Under the pieces are notes generated by a model. It saw only the letters and a list, made by a program, of their open reading frames with translations, made no database searches and was not told where the DNA came from. Shown piece after piece: positions 8,040 through 17,260 of a DNA stretch of 64,000 bases. The position numbers and the translations under genes were made by a program. Origin of the DNA: Actinacidiphila acidipaludis (GTDB taxonomy: Bacteria; Actinomycetota; Actinomycetes; Streptomycetales; Streptomycetaceae); NCBI RefSeq assembly GCF_019890725.1, contig NZ_JAINZZ010000026.1, positions 39,046 through 103,045 of the forward strand, written 5' to 3'. The number at the start of each line of letters is the position of its first letter. Position 1 is the stretch's first letter.

Positions 8040-8103
8040 CTCAACGCCTCAACCGCTCAACCGCTCAACCGCTCAACGCCTCAACGCCTCAACGCCTCAA
8101 CGG
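8040..8103. repeat. Octanucleotide tandem repeat, eight units
   Basis: Eight consecutive 8-bp units of the form CTCAACGC, CTCAACCG or CTCAACGG fill 8040-8103, in the order GC, CG, CG, CG, GC, GC, GC, GG for the last two bases. The last unit contains the stop codon (8097-8099) of the YVTN-repeat protein gene, so the array lies immediately after that gene. The unit is not divisible by three, so slippage inside the array would change any frame read through it. Confidence 0.93.
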
Positions 8104-9794
8104 CAGCTGATCAGCAGCGACGTCACGACCGTGCAGGTGCTGCTCGCCCTGTCGTCGGCGGCGGACGGGTCGACGGGCGTGCTGGTGGTGCGGGACGCGG
8201 TCACGGTGTAGGGCAGGCCCACGCCGAGCAGGCCGATCGGCACGGTGAACCGGCGGGTGGTGGTGGCGCCGCTCGCCAGCGTGCCCACCGGGCAGGTCAC
8301 CGTGGTTCCGGCCGTCTGGCAGTCGCCCGAGGTCGCGCGCATCGGTGCGGGCAGCACCGCCGTCACGGTGGCGGCCGACAGGTCGGACGGGCCGTGGTCG
8401 GTGATGGTCAGGGTGTAGGTGATCCGGCCGCCGAGCAGCCCGGGGTCGGGGTCGGCGGCGAGGCTCACGCCGAGGTCGGCGGCCGCGTAGGTGAAGCGAT
8501 CGGCGGCGGTGATCGCGCTGGTGCCGCCCGGGGTGGTCACCCGGACGTCGACCGTGCCGGCGGTGCCGGCGGGCGCGACGGCGGTGCACGCGGTGTCGGT
8601 GCAGCTCACGTCGGTGCCGGGGTTGCCCGGCCCGAAGGTCACCGAGGTCGCGTCCTTGAGGTGGCTGCCGCCGACGGTGACCTTGGTGCCGCCGGCGGGC
8701 GGACCGGCCGCGGGGCTCACGGAGGTGACGACCGGCGCGGGCAGCGGCAGCAGGGCCACGCCGACTCCGGACGGGTTGCGGCCGACGGCGGTGGTGGCCG
8801 TGACCGTGTCGGTCGCCGTGTCGATCGCGACGGCCTCAGGGGTGCTGGGGCCCGTCACGTAGAGGACGCCGCCGCCCGGGGTCAGCGCGAGGGCCTGCGG
8901 GTCGGTGTCGACGGGGACGGCCGCCGTGACGGTGCCGGTCGCCGTGTCGAGCACGGACACCTTGTGGGCGCCGGCCGCGGCCACATAGAGGTGCGCGCCG
9001 TCCGGCGAGACGGCCAGCGCGTAGGGTGCGTCGCCCGTCGGGAGGGTGGTGCCGACCGTGTTCGTGGCCGTGTCGATCACGGACACGCTGCCGTCGCCGA
9101 GGTTCGCGACATAGGCGTGCGCGCCGTCCGGCGCCACCGCGACCGCGATCGGGAACGTGCCGGTGAGGACGGTCGCGGAGACGGTGTTCGTCGCGGTGTC
9201 GATCACCGACAGGCTGCCGCCGCTGGCGGTCACGTAGACCCGGCTGCCGTCGGGCGACACGGCCACCGCGTCGGCGCCCGAGCCCACGGGGACGGTCGCG
9301 ATCACCGTCCCGGAGGCGGTGTCGATCACGGAGACGGCGGCGGCACCGAGGTCGGCGACGTAGACGCGGGCGCCGTCGGGTGTGACGGCGGCGGCGGTGG
9401 GACTGGCGGACACCGGAATCGTGGCGGCGACCGTCTCCGTCCGGGTGTCGATCACGGACACGGTGTTGGAGCCGATGTCGGGTACGTAGACCCGGTTTCC
9501 GTCGGGCGCGGGCGCGACACCCTGCGGCCCGAAGCCCACCGGGATGGTCGCGGTGACCGTGCCGTCGGAGGTGTTCACCGCGGACACGGTGTTGTCACCG
9601 GCGTTGGCGACGTACGCGGTGGTGGTGCCGGCCGGCTGGGCCTGCACCGGCGGCGCGGCCAGGCCGGTCAGACCGGCCAGGCCCAGGGCCGCGCCCGCGG
9701 TGACGGCGGTCGCCTGCCGTCTGCGGCGGGTACGGGCGGTGCCGCCGGTCGCGGTGCGCTGGGTCGCGGCCGCGGCAGCCGTCGTTCGGGTCAT
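8097..9794 (-). CDS. Secreted YVTN beta-propeller repeat protein with IPT/TIG and DUF11-like domains
   Basis: Exported protein of 565 aa. Residues 1-50 form a signal peptide with an RTRRRRQ stretch, hydrophobic core (AVTAGAALGLAGLTGLAA) and cleavage near VQAQPA. From about 55 to 345 there are seven or eight YVTN-type propeller blades (VSVIDTATNTV, AVAVAPDGAHAYVANLGDG and variants). An IPT/TIG Ig-like domain follows (VTSVSPAAGPPAGGTKVTV), then a DUF11-like domain (LGVSLAADPDPGLLGGRITY, ITDHGPSDLSAATV). The start at 9794 is preceded by GAGGGGGG. Probably an extracellular binding or surface protein; the role is unknown. An octamer repeat array begins at its stop codon. Confidence 0.88.
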   Translation of the reverse strand: MTRTTAAAAATQRTATGGTARTRRRRQATAVTAGAALGLAGLTGLAAPPVQAQPAGTTTAYVANAGDNTVSAVNTSDGTVTATIPVGFGPQGVAPAPDGNRVYVPDIGSNTVSVIDTRTETVAATIPVSASPTAAAVTPDGARVYVADLGAAAVSVIDTASGTVIATVPVGSGADAVAVSPDGSRVYVTASGGSLSVIDTATNTVSATVLTGTFPIAVAVAPDGAHAYVANLGDGSVSVIDTATNTVGTTLPTGDAPYALAVSPDGAHLYVAAAGAHKVSVLDTATGTVTAAVPVDTDPQALALTPGGGVLYVTGPSTPEAVAIDTATDTVTATTAVGRNPSGVGVALLPLPAPVVTSVSPAAGPPAGGTKVTVGGSHLKDATSVTFGPGNPGTDVSCTDTACTAVAPAGTAGTVDVRVTTPGGTSAITAADRFTYAAADLGVSLAADPDPGLLGGRITYTLTITDHGPSDLSAATVTAVLPAPMRATSGDCQTAGTTVTCPVGTLASGATTTRRFTVPIGLLGVGLPYTVTASRTTSTPVDPSAADDRASSTCTVVTSLLISCR

Positions 9795-9962
9795 CGATTG
9801 CCCCCCTCGGATCGTCCGCGGCGGCGGGCCCCTGTGGGACCCAGCGGAACCGGCGCGGTACGGGATCGCCCACCACAACGACGGCGGCCCGGCGGGGACA
9901 CGGCGCCCGTCCGGTGACGCAGATCGCGTTTGGACCTCAACTGGGGTGCCCCACAGTCGGGT

Positions 9963-10985
9963 TCACAGCGGCGCCGGTGAGGACGCGTCGCGGATGAGCA
10001 GGTGCGGAGTGCCACTGCCGTCGGCCGGGACCGACCACAGGTCGGTGCTCTTCACGTCGCCCTCGTGCGGCAGGGCGTAGGCGATCGTGTCGTTGTCGAG
10101 CCAGGTCGCCTGGTCGTCGACGCTGTGGTGCTCGGCGAGCGGCGTGGTGTGCAGGGTGCGCAGGTCCAGGACGTACTCGTGCCACAGCGAAGCGCCGTTC
10201 AGCACACGCTTCTTGTAGGCGATGCGCGTCCCGTCCGGGGACAGGGAGGGGCATTCGACGTTCTGCACGCCGACGGACGTGAGCGTACGGCGGGCGACCG
10301 ATCCGCGCATCAGGTACGTGTGGCCGCCCGTACCGAGGGTGGCGTAGAAGGTGTCGTCGTCGGAGGCGAAGGTGACACCCCAGAAGTTGTCGTCCACGGC
10401 GTGGTACTTGTTGCCGTTCAGGACGGTGGTGAACTCCTCCAGGTTCGGCAGGAGTTGCCAGGTCCGGGTGTCCACGATCGAGGTGCGGGTGGAGAAGAAC
10501 GCCGCGCCGTAGGACTCGCCGCCGACGAAGACCGTCCACGCGGCGAACCGGCCGCTGGGCGAGACCCGGGCGCGGCTCGGAGTGCCGGCCAGCGCGAAGG
10601 TGTGTTCGGTGTGCAGGGAGGCGTCGACGATGACCGCGCGGTTGGTCTGGGACACCACGCCCAGCCCGGACTGCAGGCACACACCGGTGCCCGCGGCGGC
10701 GTAGAAGCGCGCGCACTTCAGGTCCGCGGCGGTGCGGCCGCCGCCGGTGTCGCCGGCCGGGACCGTGGCGACCTGTGCGTTCTGCGGACCCGGGGCGTCG
10801 TTGACGAACGCGATCCGGTGCGCGCCGGTGAGCGGGACCCGGCCGGCGCTCACCGACGGGCCGCCGGCCCGCGGGGCGTTCTTGTGGTCCGCCCGGGTCG
10901 CGGCGTGCAGCACGAAGCCGGCGCCGAGGGCACCGAGCAGGACGACGGCCACGGCGAGTACGAGCAGGCGGTGCTTGGGCGTCAT
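9963..10985 (-). CDS. TolB-like (PD40 propeller) membrane-anchored or secreted protein
   Basis: 340 aa. The N terminus (MTPKHRLLVLAVAVVLLGAL) is a signal anchor with a long hydrophobic segment at about residues 6-27. The rest looks like a WD40/PD40 propeller: PSRARVSPSGRFAAW, ECPSLSPDGTRIAYKK, DDQATWLDNDTIAYAL are three blade signatures. Two Cys (LKCARFYAAAGTGVCLQ) may form a disulfide. It is 76 bp downstream of the MFS gene and co-directional with it and the glycosyltransferase, suggesting one transcript. Streptomyces genomes often carry this arrangement, but the function is not known. Confidence 0.82.
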   Translation of the reverse strand: MTPKHRLLVLAVAVVLLGALGAGFVLHAATRADHKNAPRAGGPSVSAGRVPLTGAHRIAFVNDAPGPQNAQVATVPAGDTGGGRTAADLKCARFYAAAGTGVCLQSGLGVVSQTNRAVIVDASLHTEHTFALAGTPSRARVSPSGRFAAWTVFVGGESYGAAFFSTRTSIVDTRTWQLLPNLEEFTTVLNGNKYHAVDDNFWGVTFASDDDTFYATLGTGGHTYLMRGSVARRTLTSVGVQNVECPSLSPDGTRIAYKKRVLNGASLWHEYVLDLRTLHTTPLAEHHSVDDQATWLDNDTIAYALPHEGDVKSTDLWSVPADGSGTPHLLIRDASSPAPL

Positions 10986-11061
10986 GAAGTCCTCGGAGAG
11001 ACGGGTCGGGGTGCGCGGTCCGCGGCGGCGCGGACCGGGTTCGTGGCGGTCGCCGCCCGGC

Positions 11062-12450
11062 TCACCGGGCCGCCGGCGAGGGGCGCAGGACGGCGCCGGC
11101 GACGGCCGCGCACAGCGTCAGGCCGACGGCCGAGCCGAGCAGCGCGGGGACGTCGCCCCACACCGTCCAGGCGGCGCCGAACGCCAGGGAGCAGCAGAAG
11201 CGTGCCAGGGCCTGACCGGTGCCGACGAGGGCCAGCCCGCTGCCGCGCAGCCGCTCGGGCACCACATCGGCGACGGCGGCCGGCAGCACGCCGTCGGTCG
11301 ACGCGTAGAACACGCCGTGCAGGCCGAGGACCAGGAAGGGCAGCGCCGCCGCCGACGGCGCCCAGAGCAGCAGGCCGTAGGCGGCGAGCAGGCCGGCGTG
11401 CCCGGCGAGGAACACCACGCGGCGGCCGATCCGGTCGGCGAGCACGCCGAAGGGCACGGCGAGCAGCAGGAACACCGCCGCCGTCCCGAGCGGGAGGAGC
11501 GGGAAGTACTGCTCGCCGATGCCCGCGCGGCGCTGCAGGAGGAGGTAGACGAACGCGTCGCTCACCGTGGTCAGGCCCAGCAGCACGGCGCAGGCCGCGA
11601 GGGCGCGCAGGCGTGGCAGCCGGAGCAGCGCGAGCGCCGTGCGCAGGTCCACGGCCGGTGGGCCGGCGGGTCGGTCGCCCTCGGTCACGTCCGTGCCGCC
11701 GCGGGTCCCGCCGGCGGCGGCATCGAGGGCGGTCCGCTCCCCCGCCACCGCTTCGTCGCCCGGCCGTCGCGCGACCGGCCGCTCTCCCGGCGTCCCGTCC
11801 CGCCCGACCGGCGTCCGGCCGTCGCCCGGCACGAACAGTACGAGGATCAGCACGCCGAGCACCGCCACGCAGGCGCTCACGCCGAACACCGCGTCGTAGC
11901 CGTCGGTGGCGGCGCGCAGGATGAGGAAGGCCGTGAACGGTCCGAGCACGGCGCCCGTGGTGTCCATGGCGCGGTGCACGCCGAACGCCCGGCCGCGGTG
12001 TTCGGGTGGCGTCGACAGCGAGATGAGCGCGTCGCGCGGCGAGGTGCGCAGCCCCTTGCCGGTGCGTTCCAGGGCCAGGACCGCGCCGAGCGGCCCGAGG
12101 CTGTGCGCGACCAGCAGCAGCGGCTTGCACACCGCGGACAGGCCGTAGCCGATGCCGGCCACCAGCTTGTGGTTGCGCACCCGGTCGGCGAGGTGGCCGC
12201 CGGTGAGCTGCACCAGGGCGCTGACCCCGTTGTAGACGCCGTCGAGCGTGCCGAAGCCGAGCGGGCTGAGGCCGAGTCCGGCGACCAGGTACAGCGGCAG
12301 GACGGCGGTGACCATCTCCGAGGAGACGTCCGTGACGAGGCTGACCGCCCCGAGCGCGAGCACCACGGCCGGAATCGCCGGCGCGCGTCCCCGTCGGCCG
12401 CCGGCCCCGCTCTCCTCGCGCGCCGGTGCGGCGCGGTCGGCGAGATACAT
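11062..12450 (-). CDS. MFS transporter
   Basis: Integral membrane permease of 462 aa with about 12 membrane segments and a long, hydrophilic central loop (residues about 210-260, rich in Gly, Arg, Asp). MFS motif A variants are seen at HLADRVRNHK and DRIGRRV. The TDVSSEMVTAVLPLYL and GKGLRTSPRDALI segments are characteristic of a subgroup often annotated as MFS exporter in actinobacteria; the cargo is unknown. The start at 12450 is the ATG of MYLADRAAP, with GGGGGGA upstream. It follows the glycosyltransferase gene by 24 bp and precedes the TolB-like gene by 76 bp, so co-transcription is likely. Confidence 0.9.
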   Translation of the reverse strand: MYLADRAAPAREESGAGGRRGRAPAIPAVVLALGAVSLVTDVSSEMVTAVLPLYLVAGLGLSPLGFGTLDGVYNGVSALVQLTGGHLADRVRNHKLVAGIGYGLSAVCKPLLLVAHSLGPLGAVLALERTGKGLRTSPRDALISLSTPPEHRGRAFGVHRAMDTTGAVLGPFTAFLILRAATDGYDAVFGVSACVAVLGVLILVLFVPGDGRTPVGRDGTPGERPVARRPGDEAVAGERTALDAAAGGTRGGTDVTEGDRPAGPPAVDLRTALALLRLPRLRALAACAVLLGLTTVSDAFVYLLLQRRAGIGEQYFPLLPLGTAAVFLLLAVPFGVLADRIGRRVVFLAGHAGLLAAYGLLLWAPSAAALPFLVLGLHGVFYASTDGVLPAAVADVVPERLRGSGLALVGTGQALARFCCSLAFGAAWTVWGDVPALLGSAVGLTLCAAVAGAVLRPSPAAR

Positions 12451-12474
12451 GTGTGTCCCCCCTCGCTCCCGGGA

Positions 12475-13458
12475 TCAGTCCCGGCGGCTGCTCTCGTCCC
12501 GCAGCCAGGTGCCGAAGTCCCCCTGCCGCACGGCTCGTTCGGACTTCCTGCGGGCGACGAGCGCGACGCCGAGGAAGACCACGAGGTGCGGCAGCAGCCA
12601 GGGCTCCCTGCGCAGCAGGAGGCGCAGGTCGGCCGGGCTGGTCCGGGCGGACGGGGGTGGCTGCGGTGGTTGGTGTGACCCACCCGCGCCCGGTGACGGC
12701 GCCGGGCGGCCTGATCCGGGTGCCTCCGGCGCCGGGTCCCCACCCGGTGCCGGCGCCCGGCCGGATTCCGCTGCCGCGGTCGCCCGGCCGGCTGGCGCCG
12801 CGGCCGACTGCGCCTGATGCTGCTCCAGTTGGGCCGTCGAGGTGCCGGCGCGCACCCGGCGGCGTATCAGGTCCGCCCAGGTGCGCGGCGGCAGCACGGT
12901 GACCCGGGCCCCGTCGACCACCCGCCGTTCGTGCGGGGCGAAGGCGAGGGACGCGGCGAGGTCGTCGGCCATCAGCGGCGGCAGGCTCGCGATGCGGGCG
13001 TGGCCCTCCTCGGACAGCGCGATCACGCCCCGCCCGAACAGCCCGTCGCGGACGGCGGGCAGCCGCTGCCAGATCCGGTAGTAGGCGCGCACCGGCCAGG
13101 CGCAGCCGGCCAGCGGCAGGTCCCGGCCGGGTGCCGCGGCCAGGACCTCGCCGGGGCCGTCGCCGACCGCGCCGGCCAGGACGCGCACGTCGGCGGATCC
13201 GATCACCACGTCGGCGTCCACGTACAGCCGGGGGAAGCCCACGGCGTGCGCGTCCCCGGTGCGCAGCGCCAGGTGCTTGGAGGGCGTCGGGATCTCCACG
13301 ACCCGTACACCGGGGCGGGCGGCGGCCGCGCGGGCGGTGCCGTCGGTGCAGCCGTTGCACACCACCACGATGTCGAGGCCGGACCCGGCTGACAGGGCGT
13401 CGAGGAGGCGGCCGATGACGCGTTCCTCGTTGTGGGCCGGGATCACGATGCTCGTCAC
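12475..13458 (-). CDS. Family 2 glycosyltransferase
   Basis: 327 aa. Typical GT-A N terminus TSIVIPAHNEERVIGRLLDA, followed by VVVCNGCTDGT and a DXD-like YVDADVVIG. Residues 210-270 form a Pro/Ala/Gly-rich linker after RRRVRAGTSTAQLEQHQ, then a hydrophobic segment (PWLLPHLVVFLGVALVA) that may anchor the protein at the membrane. The start is taken as the GTG at 13458 because the family match begins at the first residue; the ribosome site is weak. It heads a probable operon with the MFS and TolB-like genes and is divergent from the exopolysaccharide locus. Acceptor and donor unknown. Confidence 0.85.
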   Translation of the reverse strand: MTSIVIPAHNEERVIGRLLDALSAGSGLDIVVVCNGCTDGTARAAAARPGVRVVEIPTPSKHLALRTGDAHAVGFPRLYVDADVVIGSADVRVLAGAVGDGPGEVLAAAPGRDLPLAGCAWPVRAYYRIWQRLPAVRDGLFGRGVIALSEEGHARIASLPPLMADDLAASLAFAPHERRVVDGARVTVLPPRTWADLIRRRVRAGTSTAQLEQHQAQSAAAPAGRATAAAESGRAPAPGGDPAPEAPGSGRPAPSPGAGGSHQPPQPPPSARTSPADLRLLLRREPWLLPHLVVFLGVALVARRKSERAVRQGDFGTWLRDESSRRD

Positions 13459-13819
13459 GGGGTGAGTATGCAACCGGAATCGGTCGCGTTGCCTCCTGTT
13501 TCGTCCATTTCTCCCCCCGGCGTGTGCGTGTGCTCTAGATTGGGCGTCGCGGAACCGGTGAGCGGAGGCGCGGCCTCCGGCACGCCGGTTGCGGTCCGCA
13601 CGGGGACGTGAGCGAGCGCGAGGCCAGCACACACAGCTTGACGGACTTCACCGGTACGACGGCGTGGGGACGCCGGAGGCCGGGTGGAGTGTGCGCGGAA
13701 CACCGGGGTGGGGGGAAGCCAATGACTCTTGCACAGGTCTGTCCTGGGCGACATGCGGCGACCGTCTTCCGCGGGGTGCGGGAAAGCCAGCCGACGTGTA
13801 CGAAGGGGAGACGCACACC
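13459..13819. other. Divergent intergenic region at the start of the polysaccharide locus
   Basis: 361 bp between the GT2 gene (minus) and the Gfo/Idh gene (plus). It contains an AT-richer patch at about 13495-13541 with TAGATT (13536-13541) as a possible -10, but no matching -35 that I would defend. The last 200 bp form a long leader before the first plus-strand gene, with no supported ORF. Confidence 0.45.
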
Positions 13820-14893
13820 ATGACGGACAGCACCCTGGACAGCAGAGCCGGCCATCCCCTCGGGGTGGCCGTCGTGGGGGCGGGCTACTGGGGACCCAAC
13901 CTCGTCCGCAACTTCCAGGCCAGCCCGAACTTCCGGCTCCGCTGGCTGTGCGACCTGGACGTGGACCGGGCCCGGCGGGTCCTGGGCGAGTACTCCACCG
14001 TGGAGGCGACGGCGGACTACGCCGCCGTGCTCGCCGATCCGGAGGTCGACGCGGTGGCCGTGGCCACCCCGGCCGGCACCCATCTCGAGGTGGCGCTGGC
14101 CGCGGTCCGCGCCGGCAAGCACGTGCTGGTGGAGAAACCGCTCGCCGCGACGTACGCGGACGGCGCCCGGCTGGTCGCCGAGGCCGCGGACCGCGGTCAG
14201 GTCCTGATGTGCGATCACACCTACTGCTACACCCCGGCGGTGAGCAGCATCCGGGAGATGGTGCGGTCCGGCGAGCTCGGCGAGATCCACTTCGTGGACT
14301 CGGTCCGGATCAACCTCGGGCTGGTGCAGAAGGACATCGACGTGATGTGGGACCTCGCCCCGCACGACCTGTCGATCCTGGACTTCATCCTGCCGGAGAA
14401 CGTCGAGCCGGTCGCGGTGGCCGCGCACGGCGCGGACCCGATCGGCGCCGGCCGGGCGTGCGTGGCGTATCTGACGCTGCAGCTCAACACCGGCGCGATC
14501 GCGCACGTCCACGTCAACTGGCTGTCCCCCACCAAGGTCCGCACGACCATGGTGGGCGGGGCCAAGCGCACCCTGGTGTGGGACGACATGAACCCGGCCC
14601 AGCGCCTGGCGGTCTTCGACCGGGGCGTGGACCTGGCGGCCCCGCAGGAGATCGGGCACAGCGAGCGGCGCGAGATGCTCGTCTCCTACCGCTCGGGCGA
14701 CATGGTCGCCCCCGCGCTCAAGGAGCGGGAGGCGCTGCGGGCGATGGTCGACGAGTTCGCGGCCGCCATCACGGAGGGCCGGGCGCCACTGACCGACGGG
14801 CGGGCCGGCCTGCGGGTGCTGGACATCCTCGAAGCGGCGTCGCGGAGCCTGGAGTTCCGCGGCGCGGTGGTCGGCCTGCGCGCCGGCCACTGA
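13820..14893 (+). CDS. Gfo/Idh/MocA family NAD-dependent oxidoreductase (WlbA/WbpB-like role)
   Basis: 357 aa, cytosolic. Rossmann motif GVAVVGAGYWGPN at the N terminus, the EKP signature in LVEKPLAATY and the active-site His in DLAPHDLSIL. In the bacterial diacetamido-uronic acid pathway a protein of this family (WlbA/WbpB) oxidises C3 of a UDP-N-acetylglucosaminuronic acid so that an aminotransferase can act; the two DegT genes and the acyltransferases nearby fit this role. The start is the ATG at 13820 with GGGGAG upstream. It is the first gene of the plus-strand arm, with a 139-bp gap to the epimerase gene. The exact substrate is inferred from context only. Confidence 0.85.
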   Translation: MTDSTLDSRAGHPLGVAVVGAGYWGPNLVRNFQASPNFRLRWLCDLDVDRARRVLGEYSTVEATADYAAVLADPEVDAVAVATPAGTHLEVALAAVRAGKHVLVEKPLAATYADGARLVAEAADRGQVLMCDHTYCYTPAVSSIREMVRSGELGEIHFVDSVRINLGLVQKDIDVMWDLAPHDLSILDFILPENVEPVAVAAHGADPIGAGRACVAYLTLQLNTGAIAHVHVNWLSPTKVRTTMVGGAKRTLVWDDMNPAQRLAVFDRGVDLAAPQEIGHSERREMLVSYRSGDMVAPALKEREALRAMVDEFAAAITEGRAPLTDGRAGLRVLDILEAASRSLEFRGAVVGLRAGH

Positions 14894-15032
14894 CGGCCGC
14901 GGCCATGCGGCACCGGCCGCCACCAGCGACGGCGATGGTGGCGGCCGGTCCGCGGGGACGCGGTGACGCCGGGCAACACCGCGACCGGTTCCGGCGGCCG
15001 GTCATCCACACGACGTTCTCCGTGGGGGGAAG

Positions 15033-16049
15033 TTGAGCACGGTACGAGGCAAGAAGATCCTGGTGACCGGCGGGGCGGGCACGATCGGCTCGCATGTGGT
15101 CGACCTGCTGGCGGCGGGCGGCGCACGCGAGGTCGTGGTGCTGGACAACTTCGTCCGCGGGCGCCGGGCGAACCTGGCGCAGGCGCTGGGCACGGGTGTG
15201 GTGGACGTCGTGGAGGGCGACATCCGCGACGCGGCCACCGTGGCCAAGGTGACCGAGGGCGCCGACCTGGTGTTCCACCTGGCGGCGATCCGCATCACGC
15301 AGTGCGCGGAGGAGCCGCGGCTGGCCAACGAGGTCATGGTGGACGGCACGTTCAACGTCCTGGAGGCGGCCGCGGCGGCGGGGGTCTCCAAGGTCGTCGC
15401 GTCCTCGTCGGCCTCGGTGTACGGGCTGGCCGAGCAGTTCCCCACCACCGAGCGCCACCACCCGTACAACAACGACACGTTCTACGGCGCGGCCAAGGCG
15501 TTCAACGAGGGGATGCTACGCAGCTTCCACGCGATGTACGGCCTGGACTACGTGGCCCTGCGCTACTTCAACGTCTACGGGCCCCGGATGGACATCCACG
15601 GTCTGTACACCGAGGTGCTGATCCGCTGGATGGAGCGGATCGAGTCCGGGCAGCCGCCGCTCATCCTGGGCGACGGCGCCCAGACGATGGACTTCGTGGA
15701 CGTGCGGGACATCGCCCGCGCCAACCTGCTCGCGGCCGAATCCGGCCTGACGGACGAGGTGTTCAACGTCGCCAGCGGCACCGAGACCAGCCTCAAGGAC
15801 CTGGCGACGGGCCTGCTGGAGGCGATGGGCGCGGAGGGCATGGTGCCGGAGCACGGCCCGGCCCGCGCCGTGAACGGGGTGACGCGGCGGCTCGCGGACA
15901 CCTCCTCGGCCGCCCAGCGGCTCGGATTCAGCGCCCGTATCGACCTGCGGAGCGGCCTGCGGGACCTGGTGGAGTGGTGGCGCGCCGAACGCGCCGCGGC
16001 GGCCGGCCGGACCGACGCGGCGCCGGTGGCCGGCGGAGCCGCACGGTGA
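15033..16049 (+). CDS. NAD-dependent epimerase/dehydratase (extended SDR)
   Basis: 338 aa. Glycine motif TGGAGTIGSH at the N terminus, SSSASVYG and the catalytic YGAAK (as FYGAAKAF), and the C-terminal FVDVRDIARANLLA of nucleotide-sugar epimerases. It resembles UDP-hexose 4-epimerases more than 4,6-dehydratases. The TTG at 15033 is the start that places GGGGGAAG directly upstream and begins the family match. Its stop overlaps the GTG of the next aminotransferase gene (GTGA), so the two are translationally coupled. It likely supplies a nucleotide sugar for the glycan locus. Confidence 0.88.
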   Translation: MSTVRGKKILVTGGAGTIGSHVVDLLAAGGAREVVVLDNFVRGRRANLAQALGTGVVDVVEGDIRDAATVAKVTEGADLVFHLAAIRITQCAEEPRLANEVMVDGTFNVLEAAAAAGVSKVVASSSASVYGLAEQFPTTERHHPYNNDTFYGAAKAFNEGMLRSFHAMYGLDYVALRYFNVYGPRMDIHGLYTEVLIRWMERIESGQPPLILGDGAQTMDFVDVRDIARANLLAAESGLTDEVFNVASGTETSLKDLATGLLEAMGAEGMVPEHGPARAVNGVTRRLADTSSAAQRLGFSARIDLRSGLRDLVEWWRAERAAAAGRTDAAPVAGGAAR

Positions 16050-17260
16050 GCGCCTCCCCGGCCGGGACCCGGGCCCCGGCGGAGGACGGACCGGGGTCCC
16101 GGGAGGCGGCGGAGGCGCGGCCGGAACTCCCCCGGGTGCCGGTGATGCTGCCGTGGCTCGGCGAGGAGGAGGCCCGGGCGGCCGCCGAGGCGGTGGCCTC
16201 CGGCTGGGTCGCACAGGGCCCGCGGGTGGCGGCGTTCGAGGCGGCGTTCGCCGAGCGGGTCGGCGCGGCGCACGCGGTCGCGGTCAGTTCGTGCACGACG
16301 GCTCTCCATCTGGCGCTGGTGGCGCTGGACGTCGGCCCCGGCGACGAGGTCGTCGTGCCGTCGCTGTCCTTCATCGCGACCGCCAACGCGGTGCGCTACG
16401 TGGGCGCGCGGCCGGTCTTCGCGGACGTCGAGGAGGCCACCGGCAACGTCACGGTCGCCACCGTCGACGCGGTGCGCACCCCGGCGACGAAGGCGGTCGT
16501 CGCCGTCCACCAGGGCGGAGTGCCCGCCGACGTGGCGGCCTTGCGCGACGCCTGCGCCACCTGGGGCGCGGCTCTGGTCGAGGACGCCGCGTGCGCCATC
16601 GGCTCGACCGTGCGGGGGCGTTCGGTGGGCGCGGGCGCGCTGCTCGCCGCCTGGTCCTTCCATCCGCGCAAGCTCGTCACCACCGGCGAGGGCGGGATGG
16701 TCACCACCGACGACGAGCAATGGGCGCGGCGGCTGCGGCGACTGCGCGAGCACGGCATGAACGCCTCCGCCGCCGAGCGGCACGCCAGCAGCACGCCGGT
16801 GCTGGAGAGTTACCTCGAGGTCGGATTCAACTACCGGATGACGGACATCCAGGCGGCCGTCGGGCTGGTGCAACTGGGCAAGCTGGACGCGATGGTGGCG
16901 CGGCGGCGGGAGCTGGCCGCGCGCTACGACGACCTGCTTCAGGACGTGCCCGGGCTGCGTCCGGTCCGCGATCCGGCGTACGGGCAGGGCAACTTCCAGT
17001 CGTACTGGGTGCTGCCCGAGCACGGCTTCCCCGTGGACCGGGACGGGCTGCTCGCCGCGCTGGCCGACGCCGGGATCTCCGCGCGCCGGGGCATCATGGC
17101 CGCGCACCTGGAACCGGCGTACCGGGACCACCCGCACGCCCCGCTGCCGGTCACCGAGCGGATCAGCCGCGACTCGCTGATCCTGCCGCTGTTCCACACG
17201 ATGACCGCGGAACAGCAGGACCGGGTGGTGGCGGTGCTGCGCGAGCAGGCGAAGCGGTGA
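16046..17260 (+). CDS. DegT/DnrJ/EryC1/StrS aminotransferase (first of two)
   Basis: PLP-dependent sugar aminotransferase, 404 aa. The family core starts near residue 28 (VPVMLPWLGEEEARAAAEAV); the first 27 residues are an Ala/Glu/Pro-rich extension. The PLP-binding Lys is in SFHPRKLVTTGEGG; VEDAACAIGS holds the PLP-contacting Asp, and the C-terminal ISRDSLILPLFHTMT is typical. Its GTG start overlaps the epimerase stop and its stop overlaps the acyltransferase start (GTGA at both ends), giving a tightly coupled epimerase-aminotransferase-acyltransferase unit. With the PglD-like gene this suggests a 4-amino- or 3-amino-sugar that is then N-acylated. Confidence 0.9.
   Translation: MSASPAGTRAPAEDGPGSREAAEARPELPRVPVMLPWLGEEEARAAAEAVASGWVAQGPRVAAFEAAFAERVGAAHAVAVSSCTTALHLALVALDVGPGDEVVVPSLSFIATANAVRYVGARPVFADVEEATGNVTVATVDAVRTPATKAVVAVHQGGVPADVAALRDACATWGAALVEDAACAIGSTVRGRSVGAGALLAAWSFHPRKLVTTGEGGMVTTDDEQWARRLRRLREHGMNASAAERHASSTPVLESYLEVGFNYRMTDIQAAVGLVQLGKLDAMVARRRELAARYDDLLQDVPGLRPVRDPAYGQGNFQSYWVLPEHGFPVDRDGLLAALADAGISARRGIMAAHLEPAYRDHPHAPLPVTERISRDSLILPLFHTMTAEQQDRVVAVLREQAKR

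Noticed and set aside
8040..8103. Possible CRISPR-like array
   Set aside because: Units are only 8 bp with no spacers, so it is a simple tandem repeat.
5877..9917. Open frame of 1346 codons on the plus strand
   Set aside because: It runs antisense through the MIB methyltransferase, MIB synthase, YunG-like and YVTN genes, all of which have clear family matches. Its composition (Gly/Arg/Val/Ala-rich without motifs) is the usual mirror of high-GC coding DNA.
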